Shown here: piece after piece, positions 1-8,605 of the stretch | Position numbering within the stretch: position 1 is the first letter of the stretch | How the letters are laid out: each line of letters begins with the position of its first letter | Assembly (NCBI GenBank): GCA_051252415.1 | Contig: JBPOGA010000001.1 | Span: forward strand, 124,001 to 188,000 | DNA length: 64,000 nt | Source: JBPOFY01 sp051252415 | GTDB lineage: Bacteria; Verrucomicrobiota; Verrucomicrobiia; Opitutales; Coraliomargaritaceae | Direction of reading: 5' to 3' | Made by a program: the position numbers and the translations under genes | The notes under the pieces: generated by a model | Seen by the model: the letters and a program-made list of their open reading frames with translations, nothing else | The model's database searches: none | Told to the model about the DNA's origin: nothing

Positions 1-230
1 AAAACCGCGGTCAAAACACCGACAACCGCCGCGCCTATAAACATAGTTAAACTCGCGCGGGCACCTGTCACAAGAAACGCAATAGCCAACCCAGGCAGCA
101 CCGCATGACTGATAGCGTCGCCCATCATACTCATTCGCCGCAGAACCAGAAAGTTCCCCAACAGCGCACAGGAAATCGCTGCCAACATTCCGATGAGCAC
201 AATCCACGTATCTATCCAAAACCACTGCAT
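1..230 (-). CDS. Metal ABC transporter permease (second permease), 3' end outside the window
   Basis: Reading leftwards from an ATG at 230, the open frame runs off the window edge. The visible 76 residues resemble the N-terminus of ABC-3 family (ZnuB/MntC-type) permeases. They have a first hydrophobic helix followed by the family stretch LRRMSMMGDAISHAVLPG, which is nearly repeated in the neighbouring permease as LRKRSLMGDTLSHATLPG. Such importers often have two different permease genes forming a heterodimeric channel in the inner membrane. The gene follows the first permease after about 28 bases and is probably the last gene of the same operon. The family call is firm; the metal (Mn, Zn or Fe) cannot be read from this piece. 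Confidence 0.9.
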   Translation of the reverse strand, partial: MQWFWIDTWIVLIGMLAAISCALLGNFLVLRRMSMMGDAISHAVLPGLAIAFLVTGARASLTMFIGAAVVGVLTAV

Positions 231-258
231 TTTAATAATTTTAATTCCTAATTCCTAA

Positions 259-1614
259 TCAGTCTCCTGGTTGAATTGGGTGCGGACTAATTGGCACCGC
301 GCTAGCTTCGACAGGGCGATACGTTTGCAATTTGCTCTCCAAGAGAGCCACCATTTTACCGCCCAAGATGTGCTCCACTGCATCCGCATCACGGTCAACA
401 CGACTCGTCGCGACATCTGCATACTCAATTAAATATAATTCCCAAAGGCGATGATTACGTGTCACCTGCGCAGCCGCCTCAAGCCCAGTCTCGGTAAGCA
501 CAAGCGCACCCTCTTTACCAACGCCTTCGATCAAACCTTCATTATATGCCAAGCGCATATAACGACGTAGATGGTGATCACTCCATGTGCGACGACCACG
601 CACCTGACGAAACGGCACAGGGCGCACCTGTATTTGCTCACCCGATACACCATCTGCTTCAAGAATTTCATAAAGTGCACGCAATAAGTGCTGCCTACCC
701 ACGCTACGTTTTAGATCCCATTGGCGATAAGCACGAATCAACACACCGCGTTCCGAACCAATTAGCATACTCACCATGAAACAGAGGGCGGCCACCAAAA
801 CTATCAAAGCCCCTGCTGGCATATTAGGAACTAGCGCACTGACACTCGCTCCGAGCCAACCACTCAAACCACCAATCACTGCGGATAGAAAGAGCATTCG
901 ATCGAGTTTATCCGTCCAAAAACGTGCCGCTGCTGCGGGTGTAATGAGAAATGCAATAATCAGAATCAAACCAACCGCTTGTAATCCAGCAACCGTCACT
1001 GCAGTGACCAAGCCTAATAGCAAGATGTCTAAGCGCTTAACGGGCCAGCCTTGAGCAGACGCATACGCCTCATCAAAACAGAGCAATCGAAATTCCTTAA
1101 ATAGAAGTAACGAAAGCACTAACACGCAAATCGTCACTACAGTCAGCAGCCAAAAATCGCTCAACACCATCGACGCCGTCTTACCGTATATAAAAGACTC
1201 AAGCCCAGCTGCCGCACCATCAGGCATCTTGGTCACCATTGTCAGCAATGCCACACCCGCGCCAAAGAACACAGAGAGCACAATGCCCATCGCAGCATCG
1301 TCTTTAATTCGTGAATGATTACGGATAAACAAAACAGCCGCACATCCCAGCACACCTGTAATCGTTGCACCAATTAGAAGAACTGGCAGCGATTTACCCT
1401 GACCACCCAGCATCACGCTTACCATAAAGGCGAGACACACACCTGGAAGTGTCGCATGTGAGAGTGTATCCCCCATCAGTGAGCGTTTACGTAATAACAA
1501 AAAACCGCCCATCAAACCACAAGCACAGCCCAAGAGCATGGTGCAAATGACCACGAGCCGCGTATTATAATTACGCAGAAACAAGACTTCGATAATCTCC
1601 GAGAACTCAATCAC
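259..1614 (-). CDS. Metal ABC transporter permease fused to a C-terminal DtxR/MntR-like regulator domain
   Basis: The 451-residue protein has two parts. Residues about 1-290 hold roughly eight hydrophobic helices with the ABC-3 permease motif LRKRSLMGDTLSHATLPG, so this part forms the membrane channel of a Mn/Zn/Fe importer. Residues about 330-440 resemble DtxR-family regulators: a winged-helix part (WSDHHLRRYMRLAYNEGLI, then a wing and LTETG) followed by the metal-binding/dimerisation helix region (NHRLWELYLIEYADV). Stand-alone ABC-3 permeases are about 280-300 residues, so the extra 150 residues are a true fusion. The start is four bases after the ATPase gene stop, implying coupling. Fusion may let imported metal be sensed at the membrane, but DNA binding by a membrane-tethered domain is inference. 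Confidence 0.92.
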   Translation of the reverse strand: MIEFSEIIEVLFLRNYNTRLVVICTMLLGCACGLMGGFLLLRKRSLMGDTLSHATLPGVCLAFMVSVMLGGQGKSLPVLLIGATITGVLGCAAVLFIRNHSRIKDDAAMGIVLSVFFGAGVALLTMVTKMPDGAAAGLESFIYGKTASMVLSDFWLLTVVTICVLVLSLLLFKEFRLLCFDEAYASAQGWPVKRLDILLLGLVTAVTVAGLQAVGLILIIAFLITPAAAARFWTDKLDRMLFLSAVIGGLSGWLGASVSALVPNMPAGALIVLVAALCFMVSMLIGSERGVLIRAYRQWDLKRSVGRQHLLRALYEILEADGVSGEQIQVRPVPFRQVRGRRTWSDHHLRRYMRLAYNEGLIEGVGKEGALVLTETGLEAAAQVTRNHRLWELYLIEYADVATSRVDRDADAVEHILGGKMVALLESKLQTYRPVEASAVPISPHPIQPGD

Positions 1615-1617
1615 AGT

Positions 1618-2403
1618 TTATTGGGATTTAGCTAGTTTCTCTGCAGCTTCGGTAAACAACGACAACTTCCCACCATAAGTCTTGCGCAAGTTCTCAGGCG
1701 TAAAGACTTCATCCGTCGGACCATTCGCCACGACGCGCATGTTCAACAAAACCGTCCAATCAAAATACTGTGGCACTGTTGCCAAATCGTGGTGCACCAC
1801 TAAGCAGGTCTTACCACGCTGTTGGAGCTCCTTGAGAAGTTCGACAATCGCTCGCTCCGTTGCCGCATCAACTGCAGCAAAGGGCTCATCCATAAAATAA
1901 ATGTCCGCATCTTGCACCAGCGCTCGAGCCAAGAACGTGCGTTGTTGTTGACCGCCGGACAACTGACTAATCTGACGATTTGCGTAATCAGCAAGTCCAA
2001 CACGTTCGAGGGCCTGCATCGCTAACGCCTTGGAGCGCTTATTTACTCGGCGAAACCAACCAAGCTTTCCGTAAGTGCCCATCGCCACGACATCTAATGC
2101 ACTGACTGGAAAATCCCAGTCGACGCTCTCACGCTGCGGCACATAGCCAACCCGTTTACGTGCTTGAGTGTAATTCTCGCCGTAGATTAAAACTTCACCC
2201 GATGAACGCGGTATCAAATCAAGGCAGGCTTTTAGCAAAGTGCTCTTCCCTGCCCCATTGGGTCCGACAATGCACACGAGTTTCCCCTCGGGAATCGAGA
2301 GACCCACATCCCAAATCACCGGTTTCCGGTGATAAGCCACCGTCAAATCACGAACGACCAAGGGGAGCTGCCGCGAGTTTTGAATATTGGAATCGGTATT
2401 CAT
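1618..2403 (-). CDS. Metal ABC transporter ATP-binding protein
   Basis: This is a 261-residue cytoplasmic ATPase that energises metal import. Walker A is GPNGAGKST at residues 47-55, the ABC signature LSGGQQQR at about 148-155, and Walker B ends in FMDEP at about 170-174, followed by the H-loop in VVHHDL. Length and the DWDFPVSALDVVAMG segment match the MntB/ZnuC/TroB group. It lies between the substrate-binding protein (17 bases upstream) and the fused permease (3 bases downstream), all on the minus strand, so the four genes form one operon. Substrate within Mn/Zn/Fe is unresolved. Confidence 0.95.
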   Translation of the reverse strand: MNTDSNIQNSRQLPLVVRDLTVAYHRKPVIWDVGLSIPEGKLVCIVGPNGAGKSTLLKACLDLIPRSSGEVLIYGENYTQARKRVGYVPQRESVDWDFPVSALDVVAMGTYGKLGWFRRVNKRSKALAMQALERVGLADYANRQISQLSGGQQQRTFLARALVQDADIYFMDEPFAAVDAATERAIVELLKELQQRGKTCLVVHHDLATVPQYFDWTVLLNMRVVANGPTDEVFTPENLRKTYGGKLSLFTEAAEKLAKSQ

Positions 2404-2420
2404 AATAATGCCCCCAATGC

Positions 2421-3407
2421 TTACTCTTGCTTAAAGCCCTCCGCCTCACCTCCGAGTGCATTAGCGATGGTCGTTACATTGTGATCAATCATACCAATGT
2501 AGGTGCCTTCGTATGTTCCAGCTTGCCCCATGGCATCAGAGAAAAGCTCACCACCGATAATCACATTGTGGGTACGGGCCTTTGCACCTTCGACCAAGGC
2601 ACGCACATTTTTATCGGCAACAGAGGTTTCAACGAAGACGGCGGGGATCTGCTTCTCTACGATGAAATCCACCAAGTCTTCTAAATCACGCACGCCTGCT
2701 TCAGACTCTGTGCTCACACCTTGAATGCCCCGAACTTCAATACCGTAGGCACGGCCAAGATAGTTGAAAGCATCATGTGCAGTCACTAACACACGCTGCT
2801 TTTCTGGGATCGTCGCCATCACGCGTTTTGCATACGCATCCAATGCTTTTAATTTCGAAACATATGCGGCTGCATTCGCACGATACGTCTCCGTATTCGC
2901 AGGATCATAGCCAGCTAAGGTCTCCGCCACGACTGGCACAGCTTTCGCCCAACCACTCACATCCATCCAGACGTGTGGATCGGTATGCTCGGAGCCGTCG
3001 TCCAATTCCATTAGATAATCGGTCTCATCCAAAATGGCTTCAGTCACCGCTCTCACTGGCTTGCCAGTTGTTGCGACACGCACCAGCACATCTGTCATTT
3101 TACCTTCGAGCAGAAGACCATTATAGAAAACCACATCGGCTCCGCTCAATTTCACCACGTCGCTACGGGTGGGTTTGTAAAGGTGCGGATCGACACCTTC
3201 ACCAATCAGTCCTTCGACCTGCGCATAATCGCCCGCAACGTTTCGCACAACATCCGTAATCATGCCGACCGTGCAAACGACTTTATATGGTTCCACCGCT
3301 CCCGGATCACTAGTCGCGCCTTCACCCTTTTCAGGTGAACACGCAGATGTAAAAGCTACGGCGATAAGTAAAAGTAATTGCCTAAATAAAGATACTTCAA
3401 ATTTCAT
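2421..3407 (-). CDS. Metal ABC transporter substrate-binding lipoprotein (cluster A-1, MntA/TroA/ZnuA-like)
   Basis: Periplasmic metal receptor of the importer, first gene of the operon. The frame is open from a GTG at 3449, but the ATG at 3407 gives a proper lipoprotein signal (MKFEVSLFRQLLLLIAVAF then TSAC), so I prefer 3407. Cluster A-I landmarks are visible: DPHLYKPTRSDV and DPHVWMD supply metal-ligand histidines, and VTAHDAFNYLGRAYGIEV and PAVFVETSV follow in the usual order. There is no histidine-rich loop of the ZnuA kind, which leans towards Mn or Fe rather than Zn. A 7-bp inverted repeat lies immediately upstream of the preferred start. Confidence 0.93.
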   Translation of the reverse strand: MKFEVSLFRQLLLLIAVAFTSACSPEKGEGATSDPGAVEPYKVVCTVGMITDVVRNVAGDYAQVEGLIGEGVDPHLYKPTRSDVVKLSGADVVFYNGLLLEGKMTDVLVRVATTGKPVRAVTEAILDETDYLMELDDGSEHTDPHVWMDVSGWAKAVPVVAETLAGYDPANTETYRANAAAYVSKLKALDAYAKRVMATIPEKQRVLVTAHDAFNYLGRAYGIEVRGIQGVSTESEAGVRDLEDLVDFIVEKQIPAVFVETSVADKNVRALVEGAKARTHNVIIGGELFSDAMGQAGTYEGTYIGMIDHNVTTIANALGGEAEGFKQE

Positions 3408-3425
3408 ACTTTGAATAATCAAAGT
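3408..3425. promoter_or_regulatory. Candidate operator: 7-bp inverted repeat upstream of the metal importer operon
   Basis: The sequence ACTTTGA, four bases, TCAAAGT is a perfect inverted repeat directly before the ATG at 3407. Its size and place suit a metalloregulator such as DtxR/MntR or Fur, and occupation would block initiation of the importer operon. No match to a defined consensus is claimed. It argues against the upstream GTG start, which would place the palindrome inside the coding region. Confidence 0.4.
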
Positions 3426-3631
3426 GGTATTTAATATAAAGTCAATCACGCATTAGAGCCCCGCTTGCGACGTGCTTTAAAGTAGAGCCTGAGATGTTTT
3501 TGTTAAATATAACGAGATATTTGGCTCTTCGGTGCATTTCCCGTGCTTTCTCGTTGCCCTTTCGCGTTTAGGACACACATTTCCGTTTTCGGAGCTGGGT
3601 TGTATACACCGACCAGTGCCCACCATATAAA

Positions 3632-4591
3632 ATGAGCCAAAGTTTATCCTGGAACCGAAAAGACCTAATCGACGTCGAGCTACTCTCGCGTGAAGAAATC
3701 GAAACGATTTTCACCGCAGCGAGCGCTTTTAAGAAAGCGATGGAGGCCGACGACAAAAAGCAGCCTTATTTAGAGGGCCGCACGGTGGTGAACCTCTTTC
3801 TTGAGCCGAGCACACGCACACGCCTAGCCTTTGAAGTTGCAGCGAGCCGACTGAGCGCCGACACAATCACTGTGACTGGTGCTGCCAGCAGCTTGACGAA
3901 AGGCGAAACACTCCGCGACACGGCGCAAAATATGGCCGCACTTAAAGCCGATATGATCATCATGCGCCACTCCGCTTCGGGTGCGCCTCACTACTTGAGC
4001 AAAGTAGTCGACATACCTGTGATCAACGCAGGCGATGGTTCGCACGCTCACCCGACACAAGCCCTACTCGACGCCTTCACCTTGCTCGAAAAATTCGGCT
4101 CACTCGACGGTAAAGAAATTACGATTCTCGGCGACATCCTCTTCAGCCGTGTGGCTCGATCAAATATCATTTGCCTACAAAAGCTAGGCGCAAAAGTCAC
4201 AGTCGCAGGCCCAAGCACACTCGTGCCGAAAGAATTCGAATGTATGGGGGCTACGGTCTGCCATGATTTGAAACAGGCACTCGAAAATGCAGACGCGGTA
4301 ATGTTGCTACGCATTCAACACGAACGCCAAACATCCACACACTTCCCTTCGCTGGGTGAATACACCAGTATGTTTGGGCTCAACATGGAGCGCGCAAAAT
4401 GGCTCAAACCAGATGCGATTATCATGCACCCTGGTCCAATTAACCGCGGGGTCGAGATCGACTCCGAACTTGCTGACTCTGATCGCTCGGTGATCCTTGA
4501 GCAAGTGACCAACGGTATCGTCGTCCGCATGGCGATTCTCCACCTCTGCCATTGCCACCATAAGGGCAAGCCAATCGAGCTGCCTAATTAA
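3632..4591 (+). CDS. pyrB: Aspartate carbamoyltransferase catalytic subunit
   Basis: Catalyses carbamoyl phosphate plus aspartate to N-carbamoyl-aspartate, the committed step of de novo pyrimidine synthesis. The 319 residues match the family length. The carbamoyl-phosphate site STRTR is at residues 60-64, the mobile-loop lysine lies in SLTKGET at about 87-93, HPTQALLD is at 140-147 and HPGPINRG at 266-273. It is the first of five tightly spaced plus-strand genes (pyrB, pyrC, CPBP protease, DAHP synthase, deoC); 23 bases separate it from pyrC. No pyrI regulatory subunit is adjacent. Confidence 0.97.
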   Translation: MSQSLSWNRKDLIDVELLSREEIETIFTAASAFKKAMEADDKKQPYLEGRTVVNLFLEPSTRTRLAFEVAASRLSADTITVTGAASSLTKGETLRDTAQNMAALKADMIIMRHSASGAPHYLSKVVDIPVINAGDGSHAHPTQALLDAFTLLEKFGSLDGKEITILGDILFSRVARSNIICLQKLGAKVTVAGPSTLVPKEFECMGATVCHDLKQALENADAVMLLRIQHERQTSTHFPSLGEYTSMFGLNMERAKWLKPDAIIMHPGPINRGVEIDSELADSDRSVILEQVTNGIVVRMAILHLCHCHHKGKPIELPN

Positions 4592-4614
4592 TTTTAATTC
4601 TCAATTTTTAGTTA

Positions 4615-5910
4615 ATGAAGCAACTACTCTGGATAACTGGCGGTCGAATCATTGATCCCGCAAATAAACGCGACGCTATTGGCGACCTTTTCGCCATTGA
4701 TGGAAAGCTTGTCGATAGCCTCACCGACGAACAAAAAGCAGAAGCCACCAAAGTGGATGCGAGCGGACTTGTCGTCGCACCAGGCCTTGTCGACATCCAC
4801 GTTCACTTTCGTTACCCAGGAGATACACATAAGGAAGACATTCGAAGCGGCACATCAGCCGCAGCCGCTGGCGGTTACACCACAGTTGTCTGCATGCCAA
4901 ACACCAGCCCGGTTTGCGACAATGCTGGAACGGTTCAACGCATCATCGACAAAGTCGAGCGCGACGCTGTGATCAATGTCTATCCCACAGGCTGTCTCAC
5001 GCTCGGCATGAAGGGCGAAAGCCTCGCTCCCACAGGCCAACTTAAAAATGCAGGTGTCGTCGCCATGACCGACGATGGCGGCTGTGTGCAAAGCAGCGAG
5101 ATAATGCGTCGCGCAGTCGAGTATGCGAAGATGTTTAACCTGCCCATCATGGACCATTGCCAAGATGCAAGTCTGACCAAAGGTGCAGTCATGAATGAAG
5201 GTGAATGGTCTGTTCGTCTCGGTCTACGTGGATGGCCGAAAGCAGCCGAAGATATCATCGTGGCTCGCAATGTCATCTTAGCCGAAATCACGGGCGCACA
5301 TATTCATATGCAGCATGTCAGTTCAGCAGCATCAGTTGATATTCTGCGCCGCGCAAAACAACGCGGTGTCTCCGTAAGCGGCGAAGCGAGCCCGCACCAC
5401 ATTGAATTTACCGAGGAAAAACTCGCGGACTACGACACTGGTTTCAAAATGAACCCACCATTGCGCACACAGAAGGACTGTGACGCGCTCATCGAAGGTC
5501 TTTGCGACGGCACGCTCGATTGTATCGCGACCGACCACGCACCGCATACGCCGACAGAGAAAGACTGCGAGTTCGACTATGCTCCTTTTGGCATCATAGG
5601 CCTAGAAAATGCACTCGCGAGCACCTTGGGCACCCTTTACCACAGCCAGAAGTTGTCACTCAATGAAGTCATCGCACTCATGACACATAAAGGCGCAGAA
5701 ATCTGTAATCTCGATGCTGGCACGCTCAGCAATGGCGCCGCGGCAGACATCTGCCTCCTAGATCCAGACGAAACATGGACCGTAGATGCGAAGCAATTCT
5801 TCAGTAAATCACGCAATTGCCCATGGCACGGCCAAACACTAAAGGGTAAGGTCAAAGCGACCTACGTGGCTGGTAAGCAAGTCTTCGACGGACAATCAAT
5901 CACCGCTTAG
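4615..5910 (+). CDS. pyrC: Dihydroorotase
   Basis: Cyclises N-carbamoyl-aspartate to dihydroorotate, the step after PyrB. The 431-residue length and motifs fit the class I amidohydrolase type that accompanies pyrB in many bacteria. Metal ligands are visible: HVH at residues 62-64 in DIHVHFRYPG, D153/D154 in MTDDGG, H181 in MDHCQD, H234 in HMQHVS, and D307 in ATDHAPHT. The D153 region takes the place of the carbamylated lysine of other classes, as is common in this subgroup. All ligands are present, so it should be an active enzyme rather than a PyrC-like scaffold. Confidence 0.96.
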   Translation: MKQLLWITGGRIIDPANKRDAIGDLFAIDGKLVDSLTDEQKAEATKVDASGLVVAPGLVDIHVHFRYPGDTHKEDIRSGTSAAAAGGYTTVVCMPNTSPVCDNAGTVQRIIDKVERDAVINVYPTGCLTLGMKGESLAPTGQLKNAGVVAMTDDGGCVQSSEIMRRAVEYAKMFNLPIMDHCQDASLTKGAVMNEGEWSVRLGLRGWPKAAEDIIVARNVILAEITGAHIHMQHVSSAASVDILRRAKQRGVSVSGEASPHHIEFTEEKLADYDTGFKMNPPLRTQKDCDALIEGLCDGTLDCIATDHAPHTPTEKDCEFDYAPFGIIGLENALASTLGTLYHSQKLSLNEVIALMTHKGAEICNLDAGTLSNGAAADICLLDPDETWTVDAKQFFSKSRNCPWHGQTLKGKVKATYVAGKQVFDGQSITA

Positions 5911-5919
5911 TCCTAAGCT

Positions 5920-6795
5920 ATGACTGAAGAACTCGATGCTGCTGCGATAATCGCCTCACTAATTATCTTAACCATACTCGGAGGGAGTACCTTACTGTGG
6001 ATTTTCCATATCCAACGCCCGAGAAATGAAATTATGCCAAACGCGGGGGCGCAGGCATGGCAAATCAATTGGGTCGATTTTGGAATTTTCATTTGCGCCC
6101 AAGTCGTATTCGTCACTTTTGTGCAACTTGTGGGGTTTTCGTTCCTCAAAGATTCATCTGGCAATCTTGAAGGAGGACTCACCCCATGGCTCGCAGTTAT
6201 TGCAGTGCTCCTACTGCAGATTCCAATGTTGGTGGTTTTCTTCGCAGCACGCCGTGGCCTCGTTGGCCTAAAAACAGACGATATAAATACCCAAGATTAC
6301 TCATTCGGCGCGGCGCTTAAAGAAGCAGCACCGAATTTCGTAATGTTTCTTCCAGTGATATGGATTGTGTCATTCATTTGGTCAGGATTCCTCAGCATTC
6401 TGCAACGACTCGAACTCATCGAGGCTTTTGCACCACAAGAACTGATCACACTCTTCACTGAAGGCGGCGACCCACTGGCGATTGGATTGCTCGTCATTTT
6501 TGCCGTCGCACTCGCACCCATTGTTGAAGAAATCATCTTCCGCGGCTGCTTATATCGTTTCTTTAAAAGTAAGACGTCCCTAATACCTGCACAGATCATT
6601 AGCGGTGTTGTCTTTGCTATCATGCACTGGAACTTAATGTCATTTGTCCCACTCGTGTTAGTCGGCGTGTTACTGGCCAGAGTTTATGAAAAATCGGGCA
6701 ACCTCCTCGTTGCAATTTGCTTTCACGCATTCTTTAACGGATTTAGTCTCTTAATGCTACTAATCATGACAAAATCAGAAATGATACCGCAATAA
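5920..6795 (+). CDS. CPBP family intramembrane metalloprotease
   Basis: The 291-residue integral membrane protein has about eight hydrophobic segments. The CPBP (CAAX protease and bacteriocin-processing, Abi) motifs are intact: EEIIFRG at residues 203-209, H236 in FAIMHWN, and H269/N273 in CFHAFFNG. These residues form the presumed glutamate/histidine active site inside the membrane. The start lies 9 bases after the pyrC stop, so it is probably co-transcribed with pyrimidine and aromatic biosynthesis genes, although no functional link is known. Substrate is unknown. Confidence 0.9.
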   Translation: MTEELDAAAIIASLIILTILGGSTLLWIFHIQRPRNEIMPNAGAQAWQINWVDFGIFICAQVVFVTFVQLVGFSFLKDSSGNLEGGLTPWLAVIAVLLLQIPMLVVFFAARRGLVGLKTDDINTQDYSFGAALKEAAPNFVMFLPVIWIVSFIWSGFLSILQRLELIEAFAPQELITLFTEGGDPLAIGLLVIFAVALAPIVEEIIFRGCLYRFFKSKTSLIPAQIISGVVFAIMHWNLMSFVPLVLVGVLLARVYEKSGNLLVAICFHAFFNGFSLLMLLIMTKSEMIPQ

Positions 6796-6822
6796 ACGAC
6801 GCATCACCCTACTCAATTTTCT

Positions 6823-7887
6823 ATGTTAACACAACACGACGACACCCGTATCGCAGGCATGCGACCACTCCTAGCGCCTGCGATTCTCATCGAAGAGATC
6901 CCACTGTCAGACAAGGCCACAACTATCATCGACCAAGGTCGCACCGAAAGTGAAGCCATCTTATCTGGTAAAGATGATCGACTCATCGTAGTCGTTGGTC
7001 CCTGCTCGATACACGACACGAAGGCCGCACTCGAGTATGCGCAGCGCTTGCGTCCCTACGCCGAAAAGCACAAAGCAGACCTACAGATCATCATGCGTGT
7101 CTATTTCGAAAAGCCACGCACAGTCGTCGGCTGGAAAGGACTCATCAACGATCCCAATATTGATGGCAGTTTTGAAATCAACAGCGGTCTACGTATCGGT
7201 CGTAAACTACTCATCGACATCTGCGAACTAGGTCTGCCAACAGGTGCTGAGTTCTTAGATACGATCATTCCACAATTTATTGCCGATGCGATCGCATGGT
7301 CTGCTATTGGCGCACGCACTACAGAAAGCCAAGTGCACCGCGAGCTCGCATCTGGCCTCTCCATGCCCGTCGGCTTCAAAAATGGCACGAGTGGCAATGT
7401 GCAAATCGCTATAGATGCCGTGCGTTCATCGGCGCAGCCACACTGGTTTCCATCAGTCACAAAACAAGGCGTCACCGCGATTTTCCAAACGACAGGCAAT
7501 CCGTCAGCGCACGTCATCCTGCGTGGAGGCAACCGCACCGGCCCGAACTACGAAGCCAAAGACATCGAGCCAATCCTTGAACAACTCGAAGCCGTTAACC
7601 TCCCGCCCTATCTGATTGTCGACTGTAGCCACGGCAACAGTAACAAGGACTACACACGTCAATCTGAAGTCGCACATGTGCTGGCCGAGCAAATTGCCGC
7701 AAGACAAACAGGTATCGCTGGAGTCATGCTAGAAAGCCACCTCGTAGCTGGCCGCCAAGACTACACTCAAGACGGCGACAATGTTTACGGCCAAAGCATT
7801 ACCGATGCTTGTATTGATTTTGACGCAACTGAAACGATTTTTGATGAGCTTGCCCAAGCTGTCCAAGCAAGGCGAAATAATAAGTAG
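6823..7887 (+). CDS. aroF: 3-deoxy-7-phosphoheptulonate synthase (DAHP synthase, type I AroFGH-like)
   Basis: Condenses phosphoenolpyruvate and erythrose 4-phosphate, opening the shikimate pathway. The 354-residue length matches type I-alpha enzymes of the E. coli AroF/G/H group. Motifs VVGPCSIHD, EKPRTVVGWKG, GLPTGAEFLDT, GARTTESQVHRELASGLSMP, GFKNGT and DCSHGNSNKD appear in the expected order and include the metal-ligand cysteine and histidine. Which feedback-regulated isozyme it is (F, G or H) cannot be told, so the symbol is nominal. It is 27 bases after the CPBP gene and 24 before deoC. Confidence 0.95.
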   Translation: MLTQHDDTRIAGMRPLLAPAILIEEIPLSDKATTIIDQGRTESEAILSGKDDRLIVVVGPCSIHDTKAALEYAQRLRPYAEKHKADLQIIMRVYFEKPRTVVGWKGLINDPNIDGSFEINSGLRIGRKLLIDICELGLPTGAEFLDTIIPQFIADAIAWSAIGARTTESQVHRELASGLSMPVGFKNGTSGNVQIAIDAVRSSAQPHWFPSVTKQGVTAIFQTTGNPSAHVILRGGNRTGPNYEAKDIEPILEQLEAVNLPPYLIVDCSHGNSNKDYTRQSEVAHVLAEQIAARQTGIAGVMLESHLVAGRQDYTQDGDNVYGQSITDACIDFDATETIFDELAQAVQARRNNK

Positions 7888-7911
7888 TCACCCCATATCC
7901 CCCAATGCCCG

Positions 7912-8595
7912 ATGAACTCGATCAACCGTTACCTCGACGCGGCTATCTTAAAGCCAGAATTCACACGCGAAGAAACCATTGAAGCGCTCAAGGCATGTAT
8001 AGAGCTTAAAGCCTTTAGCGTGTGTGTGCGCCCCTGCAACATTCGACTCGCCCAAGAATATTGCAAAGATACGGATACTGCTGTCTGCGTCGTGCTCGGC
8101 TTCCCACATGGCGCTCAGTTGACCGCTTCTAAGGCAGATGAAGCGCGACAGTATATTAAACTCGGCGTCGACGAAATCGACATGGTGGCCAACTATGGTT
8201 GGGTGAAATCTGGGCAATGGGATTTAGTCAAAACAGACATCGAAGCCGTGACTCAACAAACACAAGCCGCAGGCATCATCTCGAAAGTCATTTTTGAAAC
8301 GGCCCACCTAAATGCTAATCAAATCAAAAAACTCGTTGAGATCTGTATCGAAGCGGGTGCTGATTTTGTAAAAACCTCCACTGGCTTTAACGGCGACGGC
8401 GCACAGGAAGCCGACGTGCAACTCATGCTCGATACCGCAGCTGGACGCATCAAAGTGAAACCATCTGGAGGCATTCGTGACCGCGCACGCGCACAAATGT
8501 TTATCGAGATGGGAGCGCACCGCCTCGGCTTGGGCTGGAACTCTTGCGCACCCGTTTGCGAAGGCTCTGAACCGACAGCAACCAGCGGTTATTAA
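7912..8595 (+). CDS. deoC: Deoxyribose-phosphate aldolase
   Basis: Cleaves 2-deoxyribose 5-phosphate to glyceraldehyde 3-phosphate and acetaldehyde, linking deoxynucleoside breakdown to central metabolism. The 227 residues fit the short DeoC family. The Schiff-base lysine is K154 in DFVKTSTGF, with the catalytic aspartate in VDEIDMVANYG and the second lysine in KVKPSGGI near residue 183. It is the last gene of the five-gene plus-strand run and converges with the FloA/VOC gene 10 bases away. A thymidine phosphorylase, its usual pathway partner, is encoded near 56 kb. Confidence 0.95.
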   Translation: MNSINRYLDAAILKPEFTREETIEALKACIELKAFSVCVRPCNIRLAQEYCKDTDTAVCVVLGFPHGAQLTASKADEARQYIKLGVDEIDMVANYGWVKSGQWDLVKTDIEAVTQQTQAAGIISKVIFETAHLNANQIKKLVEICIEAGADFVKTSTGFNGDGAQEADVQLMLDTAAGRIKVKPSGGIRDRARAQMFIEMGAHRLGLGWNSCAPVCEGSEPTATSGY

Positions 8596-8605
8596 AGAAG
8601 AATAT

